Below are positions 52,342-59,012 of a DNA stretch of 64,000 nt, one piece after another (position 1 is the stretch's first letter; every line of letters begins with the position of its first letter). Under the pieces are notes generated by a model, which did not search any database, had not been told where the DNA came from, and saw only the letters and a list, made by a program, of their open reading frames with translations. Origin of the DNA: Rhizobium leguminosarum (lineage in GTDB: Bacteria > Pseudomonadota > Alphaproteobacteria > Rhizobiales > Rhizobiaceae); assembly GCF_004123835.1 (NCBI RefSeq), contig NZ_MZMU01000003.1, positions 558,001 to 622,000 on the forward strand. Reading direction: 5' to 3'. A program made the translations under genes and the position numbers.

Positions 52342-54114
52342 GTGAAATATCGCCACCCCATTGCTGCCTTGACCGTGCCTACGATGCCGCTGTTGTCTCT
52401 CATTCGCGACCGGCTTAGCCGACATGGTTGGTATCGCCGCCTTCATCTTGCATATGCAAGATGGCGCGCGCGGCATGGTGGACTGCCCGACTGGGCGGCA
52501 TTGCAGCCACAAGCAGGGCTCGGCCCGGTACGCCCACCTTTGACCGAGGGCGCCAAGCGCGTGTTGATTGCAACAGGCACTGCCGGACACTTGCCGTCAA
52601 TGACGATGGAAAGCCTGCTTGGAATGGCATTGGCGGTTCGTGGCGTTGGTATTGACTTCCTGCTCTGCGATGCGGCCCTGCCTGCCTGCATGATGTGCGA
52701 GATCAGTTGGTATTCTGATGTCGACAAGCTGGCCAAGCATGGCCCAAAAGACCGCTGTCTGACCTGCTACCAACCATCCGCTGAAATGCTCGACCGGGCT
52801 GGCCTCAACGCGATCGGGCTCAACTCGAAACTGACCGACGCTGATCGCTTCAAGGCAAAGACGATTTCAACGCAGATGCCGCAAAGCGAGATCGCGGCGT
52901 ATATAGAGGACGGCATTCCCATCGGGGAGCACGCCGTGGCGGGCGCTCTTCGTTTTTTTTCAAGAGGCGACCTCGAGAAGGTGTCTGGAGCTGGACCGAT
53001 CCTTAGGCGTTACCTGGAAGCGGCGCTTCTCACCTATTACGGCACACGCCGCCTGCTTGCCGAAGGTCACTATGATGTCGTGGTGTTAAATCATGGGATA
53101 TACGTTCCTCAGGGCATCATATCGGAAACAGCCCGACACCTCGGTGTGCGCGTGGTGACGTGGCATCCTGCCTACAGACGGGGATGCTTTATCTTCAATC
53201 ACCACGAAACCTATCATCATGGCTTGATGACCGAACCGGTATCGTCTTGGGAGAACATGTCATGGAACGATGTGCAACAACAGCAGATCACGCAGTATCT
53301 CCGTAGTAGATGGGTTGGCCGGCAAGATTGGGTGAAGTTTCACAATCAGCCGGAGTTCGATACCCGCTCGATTGAGGAGGAAATCGGCATTGATTTTCGA
53401 CGTCCGACCATCGGGTTGCTCACCAACGTGATTTGGGACGCGCAACTGCATTACAAGGCAAACGCCTTTCCGAACATGGTTGACTGGTTGATCAAGACCA
53501 TTGCCCACTTCGAAAAGCGGCCCGACCTGCAGTTGCTGATACGGGTTCATCCGGCCGAACTTACAGGGACGCTTCCATCCCGGCAGCCTGCCGTTGACGA
53601 AATTCGGCGCCGGTTTCCTAACCTGCCGACAAATGTCTTCATCATTCCGCCCGAAAGCAAAGCAAGCACGTACGTCGCCATGTCTCACTGCAACGCCGTC
53701 CTGATCTATGGCACGAAAATGGGCGTTGAGCTTTCGGCGATGGGAATACCGGTCATTGTCGCCGGTGAGGCTTGGATCCGTGGCAAAGGCGTTACGATGG
53801 ATGCAACCTCGGAAGAAAATTACCTGCGCTTGCTCGATGCTCTGCCGCTGCGGGAAAAGCTGGATGACGCCACGATCGAAAGGGCGCAGAAATATGCTTA
53901 TCACTTCTTCTTTCGGCGCATGGTCCCGCTGGATTGTATTAAGGAGCGAAAGGGCTGGCCGCCATTCGCCGTGCATATAGATAGTCTGGACGACCTTACA
54001 CCCGGCAAGTCGCCCGGGCTCGACATCGTTTGCAACGGCATCATCGCGGGGATACCCTTCATCTACCCCGCAGAGGACCTCATGGGAGCGCCCTCAGACC
54101 GGAGAGCGACGTGA
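52342..54114 (+). CDS. KpsS/KpsC-like (capsule type) glycosyltransferase, paralogue 2
   Basis: A 590-residue paralogue of the protein at 41751, matching it along most of its length: LLCDAALPACMMC, IPIGEHAVAGALRFFSRGDLE, VVLNHGIYVPQGIISE, LIRVHPAELTGTLPSRQP, GTKMGVELSAMGIPVIVAGEAWIRGKG, GVTMDATSEENYLRLLDALP. Cysteines 109, 116, 139 and 142 line up with 96, 103, 127 and 130 of the first copy. GTG start with GGAG. The two copies probably add the same or related sugars to different acceptors. Its stop overlaps the next start (GTGA). Confidence 0.7.
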   Translation: MKYRHPIAALTVPTMPLLSLIRDRLSRHGWYRRLHLAYARWRARHGGLPDWAALQPQAGLGPVRPPLTEGAKRVLIATGTAGHLPSMTMESLLGMALAVRGVGIDFLLCDAALPACMMCEISWYSDVDKLAKHGPKDRCLTCYQPSAEMLDRAGLNAIGLNSKLTDADRFKAKTISTQMPQSEIAAYIEDGIPIGEHAVAGALRFFSRGDLEKVSGAGPILRRYLEAALLTYYGTRRLLAEGHYDVVVLNHGIYVPQGIISETARHLGVRVVTWHPAYRRGCFIFNHHETYHHGLMTEPVSSWENMSWNDVQQQQITQYLRSRWVGRQDWVKFHNQPEFDTRSIEEEIGIDFRRPTIGLLTNVIWDAQLHYKANAFPNMVDWLIKTIAHFEKRPDLQLLIRVHPAELTGTLPSRQPAVDEIRRRFPNLPTNVFIIPPESKASTYVAMSHCNAVLIYGTKMGVELSAMGIPVIVAGEAWIRGKGVTMDATSEENYLRLLDALPLREKLDDATIERAQKYAYHFFFRRMVPLDCIKERKGWPPFAVHIDSLDDLTPGKSPGLDIVCNGIIAGIPFIYPAEDLMGAPSDRRAT

Positions 54115-55211
54115 GAATTAGTATTGACGCAACCGGATTGGGCGGCCCCAAGACAGGAACATCAGTCTATCTTATAGAGATTTTGTCGCGCTGGAGCCGA
54201 AATACGTCCATCAACCACGAGTTCACGATCTTCGCGAGCGAGAAGGCCGTTTCCCTCTGCTCGGAAGCCGGATTGGACCATCGGTTTCGTTTCGTCCGCG
54301 CGCCCAACAACCGCCATATCAGAGTGATCTGGCAGCAGCTAATGATGCCGTGGCATATGCGCCGACTTGGAATCGATGTGCATTGGGGGACGGCCTTCGT
54401 ATTACCGGTGGCTTCGCAAACGCCAATGGCCGTCACAATACATGACCTAACCTTCCAACTGTTTCCCGAGGTGCACGAGCGCTTAAAGCGCTTTTACTTT
54501 CCGGCAATTATGCAACGCTCAGTGGCAAAGGCGCAGGCTGTCTTTGCGGTGTCGCGGACCACAGAAACGGACCTAAAACGGATCATTCCAGAGAGTAGAG
54601 GAAAGACAACCGTCACGCTGCTGGCTGCACGCAAGCTGGGCTCGGATTCGCAGGCTCCCCGCGACCAACGTAACTCAGGCGACTACCTGCTCTTCGTCGG
54701 AACATTAGAGCCACGAAAGAATCTTCCACGATTGCTGGCCGCTTGGCAGATGCTCGATGATGCCACGCGGGGCAACACGCGGCTTGTTATCGTCGGCGCC
54801 ACGGGATGGATGGTAAGCGACTTGCTACAAAGCCTCAAGACGAACGATACCATAGATTTTCTGGGGCACGTCAGCGATTCCTCTCTGGCAGAACTGATGC
54901 AAGGCGCTAGGGCCCTTCTCTATCCATCACTCTACGAGGGGTTTGGTTTGCCGGTGGTTGAAGCGATGGCGCGCGGAATACCGCTGTTGACCAGCAACAC
55001 CGGCGCTACCGCGGAGATCGCCGAAGGCGCGGCGATCCTTGTCGACCCGACGAATGTGGATGACATCCGTGGCGGGCTTGTGAGGTTGCTGACGGAACCA
55101 GAGCTGCTTGGCGCCCTGTCCGCCCAAGGCCGCGAGCGGGCAAAATCATTCTCCTGGGAACGCACGGCCCAATTGACATTGGAAACCCTAGAAGGGTTGA
55201 AGCGAGCATGA
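54111..55211 (+). CDS. Glycosyltransferase family 4
   Basis: A 366-residue GT-B enzyme starting VRISIDATGLGGPKTGTSVYLIEIL, with VTIHDLTFQLFPEVH, LLFVGTLEPRKNLPRLLAAW, FLGHVSDSSLAELMQGARALLYPSLYEGFGLPVVEAMARGIPLLTSNTGATAEIAEGAAILVDP (classic GT4 E-x7-E). It resembles mannosyl- and rhamnosyltransferases of O-antigen loci. GTG 54111 with GGAGAG. It overlaps both neighbours by 4 bases. Confidence 0.9.
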   Translation: MRISIDATGLGGPKTGTSVYLIEILSRWSRNTSINHEFTIFASEKAVSLCSEAGLDHRFRFVRAPNNRHIRVIWQQLMMPWHMRRLGIDVHWGTAFVLPVASQTPMAVTIHDLTFQLFPEVHERLKRFYFPAIMQRSVAKAQAVFAVSRTTETDLKRIIPESRGKTTVTLLAARKLGSDSQAPRDQRNSGDYLLFVGTLEPRKNLPRLLAAWQMLDDATRGNTRLVIVGATGWMVSDLLQSLKTNDTIDFLGHVSDSSLAELMQGARALLYPSLYEGFGLPVVEAMARGIPLLTSNTGATAEIAEGAAILVDPTNVDDIRGGLVRLLTEPELLGALSAQGRERAKSFSWERTAQLTLETLEGLKRA

Positions 55212-55951
55212 GCGATATATGCGTGTCCATCGTGAGCCACGGACAGGGGAAGATTGCGAACCTGCTGCTGGACGATTTAGACAGTCGCTGTTCCGGGCTC
55301 AATGTTGTTCTGACCAAAAACATTCCGGAAGAATTGCCGATTCAAGATAGACAGTATCCGCTCCTGCAGATCGAAAATCCCTCTCCTAAGGGCTTCGCAG
55401 CAAACCACAACCAGGCATTCAGGCACTGCGACAGTGGTTTGTTCTGCGTCGCAAATCCTGACATCCGGCTTCAGGCGGATCCGTTTGGCCACCTCAAAGC
55501 GGCGATGGGTGACCCCAGGGTCGGCCTTGTGGCCCCTCTGATAGTCAATCCCGGGGGAACCATCGAAGACAGCGCTCGATACTTTCCGACGCTTTTCAGT
55601 CTTCTTCGGAAGGCGTTGGGCAAGGGTGACGGAAGATTTCCCATAGATCCGAACCGACCTTCAGCCGTTGATTGGACTGCTGGCATGTTCATGCTTTTTC
55701 GGTCCGAAGCCTTCGCGGACGTCGGCGGGTTTGACGAAGGCTTCTTTCTCTACTACGAGGATGTGGACATCTGTGCGAGGCTATGGAAAGCAGGCTGGAA
55801 GGTCATTCTGCTGCCAACAGTCTCCGTGGTTCACGACGCTCGCCGCGCGAGCCACACCAACCCGAAATACATGCGATGGCATGTATCGAGCATGATCCGA
55901 TACTTCACAAAACATCTCGGTCGCACGCCCGACATAAGCAGGATGACCTGA
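55208..55951 (+). CDS. Glycosyltransferase family 2 (rhamnosyltransferase-like)
   Basis: A 247-residue WbbL-like GT-A with SIVSHGQGKIANLLLDDL, GFAANHNQAFRHC, FCVANPDIRL (metal motif), VAPLIVNPGGTIEDSARYFPTL, DWTAGMFMLFRSEAFADVGGFDEGFFLYYEDVDICARLWKAGW. WbbL relatives transfer rhamnose from dTDP-rhamnose, which is notable because the local rfbA and rfbD are broken. It is the last gene of the plus-strand polysaccharide operon. Confidence 0.87.
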   Translation: MSDICVSIVSHGQGKIANLLLDDLDSRCSGLNVVLTKNIPEELPIQDRQYPLLQIENPSPKGFAANHNQAFRHCDSGLFCVANPDIRLQADPFGHLKAAMGDPRVGLVAPLIVNPGGTIEDSARYFPTLFSLLRKALGKGDGRFPIDPNRPSAVDWTAGMFMLFRSEAFADVGGFDEGFFLYYEDVDICARLWKAGWKVILLPTVSVVHDARRASHTNPKYMRWHVSSMIRYFTKHLGRTPDISRMT

Positions 55952-56091
55952 TCCCCCGAACGTGAAGCAAATTCTTAAATCACCTGCCACTGAAGTTTCA
56001 TCCAACGGAACCCGGCGGCGAAGAAAATGCCTTGCCATCGCCCTGCGCCTTTGCAATGTCACCGGTGACGGAAGCAAATCGGGAAATCGGA

Positions 56092-56940
56092 ATGGCCAAG
56101 CGGATAGAATCCTTCTCGGAGATCACTCGTCACTATGATGTGGTGCTCTGCGATGTCTGGGGCGTCGTTCATAACGGCGTCGATCCGTTCCCGAAGGCGG
56201 CTGCTGCCCTTGAAGCGGCACGCGAAAGCGGCCTCGCCGTCGTCCTCATCACCAATTCTCCGCGCCTTTCCTGGCAGGTGGTCGAGCAGTTGCGCCAGAT
56301 CGGCGTTCCCGACAGCGCCTATGACAGGATCGTCACCTCTGGCGACGTCACGCGCGGCCTGATCGCCGAAGGGCCGAAGACGGTCTTTCTGCTGGGCCAC
56401 GAGAGGAATAGCCCCCTCCTCGACGGCCTCGACATCGAGCGCCGGCCGGCGGGCGAAGCGCAATCGCTGGTCTGCACCGGCTTTTTCGACGACGAGACCG
56501 AGAAGCCGGAGGATTACACCGACATGCTTGTCGATTTCAAAGCCCGCGACGTGCCGATGATCTGCGCCAATCCCGACCTCATCGTCGAGCGCGGCCATCG
56601 CATCATCCCCTGCGCCGGCGCCATAGCCGCCTATTACGAGCAGCTCGGCGGCCAAACCCGCATCGCCGGCAAGCCGCACCGGCCGATCTACGAGGCGACG
56701 CTTGCGGCTGCCCGCGAGCTTCGCGGCGATTTCCCGGTCGACCGCGTGCTGGCGATCGGCGACGGCATGCCGACCGATGTGCGGGGCGCCTTGAATTATG
56801 GCCTCGGCCTCCTCTACATCAGCGGCGGTATCCACGCTAAGGAATATACTCTCAACGGCGAGACCGACGAGGCGATCCTCAACGCCTATCTCGAACGGGA
56901 AAACGCCGCGCCGAAGTGGTGGATGCCCCGCCTTGCATGA
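56092..56940 (+). CDS. HAD-superfamily (IIA) phosphatase-like protein
   Basis: A 282-residue protein with VVLCDVWGVVHNGVDPFPKAA (nucleophile Asp), VVLITNSPRLSW, ICANPDLIVERGHRIIPCAGAIAAYYEQLGG, GKPHRPIYEATL and VLAIGDGMPTDVRGALNYGLGLLYI. This matches the alphaproteobacterial IIA group usually encoded just before ribF. ATG 56092 follows GGGAAATCGG. The gene end carries a 17-bp tandem duplication that includes the stop codon. Confidence 0.88.
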   Translation: MAKRIESFSEITRHYDVVLCDVWGVVHNGVDPFPKAAAALEAARESGLAVVLITNSPRLSWQVVEQLRQIGVPDSAYDRIVTSGDVTRGLIAEGPKTVFLLGHERNSPLLDGLDIERRPAGEAQSLVCTGFFDDETEKPEDYTDMLVDFKARDVPMICANPDLIVERGHRIIPCAGAIAAYYEQLGGQTRIAGKPHRPIYEATLAAARELRGDFPVDRVLAIGDGMPTDVRGALNYGLGLLYISGGIHAKEYTLNGETDEAILNAYLERENAAPKWWMPRLA

Positions 56941-56962
56941 AGACACGCCTTGCATGAAGAGA
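56929..56962. repeat. 17-bp tandem duplication over the HAD stop codon
   Basis: CGCCTTGCATGAAGACA is followed directly by CGCCTTGCATGAAGAGA (one mismatch). The first copy holds the HAD gene's final codons and TGA. Confidence 0.9.
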
Positions 56963-56971
56963 AGCCAGCCG

Positions 56972-57157
56972 ATGACCGTCTTCCACCGCAATGAAACCCG
57001 GGAACCCTTGCCCGCCCATCTGAAGGGCGGCGTCATTGCCATCGGCAATTTCGACGGCGTGCACCGCAGCCATCAGTCGGTGCTGAGCGGGCGGATAAAG
57101 CATGTTCGTCGAAGCTCGCATTGGTTGATTTTTTCGCGACGCACGTGCTCGTGTTAA
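56972..57157 (+). pseudogene. ribF: Truncated riboflavin kinase/FAD synthetase 5' fragment
   Basis: The first ~38 codons are a normal RibF start (MTVFHRNETREPLPAHLKGG, VIAIGNFDGVHR, HQSVL). After about 57086 the match stops and the frame ends after a further ~24 unrelated codons. No other part of ribF occurs in the window. Bacterial RibF is generally essential, so an intact copy must exist elsewhere, or this join was made by a rearrangement. Confidence 0.8.
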
Positions 57158-57234
57158 AGGCGTGATCTCGTGAACATCAGCCGTCCAGTAAGCCTCCGTA
57201 GTAGCGGAGATGTGAATTACGGCCGCGACCGCTA

Positions 57235-58281
57235 GAGCGGGATTGTTTTAGTCGGAATCGGAATAGAGATTCCCTTTGCGGTGCAAATCAGATTCACCAT
57301 TCTGGCCGGTAAAGGAGGCCGGCCTGGATGGCGAGACCTTTTTCGGATGATCTTCGTGAGCGCGTTGTTGGCGCAGTAGCGCGCGAGGGCCTGTCGTGCC
57401 GAGCGGCGGCCAAGCGCTTCGGCATTGGCGTCAGCACCGCGATCGATTGGGTCCGGCGCTTGCGCGAGACGGGCAGCGCAGCCCCGGGCCAGATGGGCGG
57501 GCACAAGCCACGAGCGATCTCAGGTGAGCATCGGGTCTGGCTGATCGATCGCTGCCGCGCGCAGGCGTTCACCTTGCGCGGGTTGGTCGCGGAACTGGGA
57601 GAGCGCGGCCTGAAAGTGGATTACAGCGCCGTCCGGACCTTCGTGCATGAGGAAGGGCTGAGATATAAAAAAAGACGTTGGTCGCCAGCGAGCGCGAGCG
57701 GCCCGATGTTGCCGCCCGGCGGGCGCGCTGGCTGAAGCATCGCCATCGCATCGATCCATCTCGCCTCGACTTCATCGATGAAACCTGGACGAAGACAAAT
57801 ATGGCGCCGCTCAGGGGCTGGGCGCCACGCGGCGAACGGCTGTTGGGCCATGCGCCCTTCGGTCACTGGAATACCATGACTTTTGTCGCAGCCCTCAGGG
57901 CCGACCGCGTCAGCGCACCGTGGATCATCGACGGCCCGATCAATGGCGAACGCTTCCGTATCTATGTCGAAAAGGTGCTGGTACCGGAGCTCAACCCCGG
58001 CGACATCGTCGTCATGGATAATCTCGGCTCGCATAAGGCCAGAACGATCCGTGCCGCCATCCGCAAGGCCGGCGCCCGATTGTTCTTCCTGCCGCAGTAT
58101 TCCCCCGATCTCAATCCGATCGAAAAACTCTTCGCCAAGATCAAGCACGAGCTGCGCAAGGCGCAGGCCCGAACCCGACAGGCCATCGACGACGCGCTGG
58201 CAGCAACCCTTCAAACCGTCTCGCCGAAAGAGTGCCAAAACTGCTTCAAGGAAGCTGGATATGAACGGACATTAAAATCGG
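57235..58281 (+). mobile_element. IS630-family insertion sequence
   Basis: About 1.05 kb containing a split DDE transposase. TA dinucleotides lie at 57233-57234 and 58282-58283, as expected for IS630/Tc1-mariner TA targets. The left end GAGCGGGATTGTTTTAGTC and the right end, read in reverse as CCGATTTTAATGTCC, are only weakly alike, so the boundaries are provisional. It sits directly after the ribF breakpoint region. Confidence 0.75.
57328..57735 (+). CDS. IS630 transposase, N-terminal ORF (OrfA)
   Basis: 135 residues, of which about the first 115 are transposase: helix-turn-helix region RPFSDDLRERVVGAVAREGLSCRAAAKRFGIGVSTAIDWVRRLRETG, then ALVDRC-like LIDRCRAQAFTLRGLVAELGERGLKV and AVRTFVHEEGLRYKK. 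At an A7 run (57667-57673) a -1 shift joins it to OrfB as RYKKKTLVASERERPDVAARRARW, the usual family sequence. The rest of the zero-frame tail is not transposase. ATG 57328 follows AAAGGAGG. Confidence 0.85.
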   Translation: MARPFSDDLRERVVGAVAREGLSCRAAAKRFGIGVSTAIDWVRRLRETGSAAPGQMGGHKPRAISGEHRVWLIDRCRAQAFTLRGLVAELGERGLKVDYSAVRTFVHEEGLRYKKRRWSPASASGPMLPPGGRAG

Positions 58282-58580
58282 TAGCGACTGGATATGTCAT
58301 GACAGAGCAGAGCATTTCATGGGAGCAGGATGGAATCGACCCCGGCTGGTTCTTCGCCAAGGATGTCGGCAGAGGAGCAGTTCCAGTTATCGTCCCGGAG
58401 GCTGGTGGTTCCTTCCAAAGTGGCTACCTGAGACACCGAAGAAAACGATGTCGGCCCCTTCAAAACCAAGGCTGCTGCGATGGCACAGGCAGAGGCTCTA
58501 ACTGCTCGCCAGCCAGCAACATAGCACTAAGCTCCTCCCTTTTCCGTGCCCTCAGAACAGCGCTTACTCTGAAGCGTTGA
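57678..58580 (+). CDS. IS630 transposase, catalytic ORF (OrfB)
   Basis: The DDE domain: Asp in LDFIDETWTKTNM, Asp in DIVVMDNLGSHKA and Glu in YSPDLNPIEKLFAKIKHELRKAQ. It is expressed by -1 frameshifting at 57667-57673. The family C-terminus (CFKEAGYERT) is reached near 58272, but no stop codon follows there, and the frame reads on into the next, unrelated pseudogene as far as 58580. That suggests a small change at the right end of the element. Confidence 0.8.
   Translation: MVASERERPDVAARRARWLKHRHRIDPSRLDFIDETWTKTNMAPLRGWAPRGERLLGHAPFGHWNTMTFVAALRADRVSAPWIIDGPINGERFRIYVEKVLVPELNPGDIVVMDNLGSHKARTIRAAIRKAGARLFFLPQYSPDLNPIEKLFAKIKHELRKAQARTRQAIDDALAATLQTVSPKECQNCFKEAGYERTLKSVATGYVMTEQSISWEQDGIDPGWFFAKDVGRGAVPVIVPEAGGSFQSGYLRHRRKRCRPLQNQGCCDGTGRGSNCSPASNIALSSSLFRALRTALTLKR
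58299..58524 (+). pseudogene. Frameshifted small gene beside the IS
   Basis: ATG 58299 opens MTEQSISWEQDGIDPGWFFAKDVGRGAVPVIVP then EAGGSFQSGYL. A one-base gain near 58432 moves the sense into DTEENDVGPFKTKAAAMAQAEALTARQPAT with stop at 58522-58524. Together the parts read as a coherent ~75-residue protein of unknown function. Confidence 0.5.
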
Positions 58581-58588
58581 TCAAAATC

Positions 58589-58618
58589 CCCTCTCCTTCA
58601 CCGGGGAGGGCATCTTTT
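58589..58618 (+). terminator. Terminator-like hairpin
   Basis: CCCTCTCC (58589-58596), loop TTCACC, GGGGAGGG (58603-58610), then CATCTTTT. One G-T pair. Likely the terminator of the decayed small gene. Confidence 0.6.
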
Positions 58619-59012
58619 CATTACCTCTGAAAAGAGAGCCCCGCCGAAAAGGGCGCAACTTCTGGAAAGGACGGTTTGCGCAGGCAGAAGGGAAGCGGAC
58701 GGTCATCGCAAGGGCCACCTGTGCGATCCCTGTCGTCTAACAATGGATACTCGGAAAAGCTCCTGCGCGGTTGCGCACTAATCGTCAGATTTTCCATAGG
58801 GTAAATTGCGACGAGCAACAGTCTTTTGCTGCGTCCGACTTTACGACCTTAGCAAACTGATCATGTGCCAGAACCGCTGGCGTACCTGCCGAGCTGTCCG
58901 CGGAAATCATTGTGATAAATTCCTGACACTCGTTAATTCTTCTCGCCAAAGGGTTGAAAATTGCAGTTGAGTGCCGTCAATCCTAAAGAGGATTTTTAGG
59001 GGAGTGGTACAA
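58619..59012. other. Leader region of the autotransporter gene
   Basis: Nearly 400 bases with no credible gene. The last ~100 bases are AT-richer (around GTGATAAATTCCTGACAC at 58912-58929) and should hold the autotransporter promoter. I cannot define -35/-10 boxes with confidence. Confidence 0.35.

Noticed and set aside
57328..58580. Calling the IS630 transposase a plain pseudogene
   Set aside because: The break is a -1 shift at an A7 run in the place where IS630 elements use frameshifting, so programmed expression is at least as likely.
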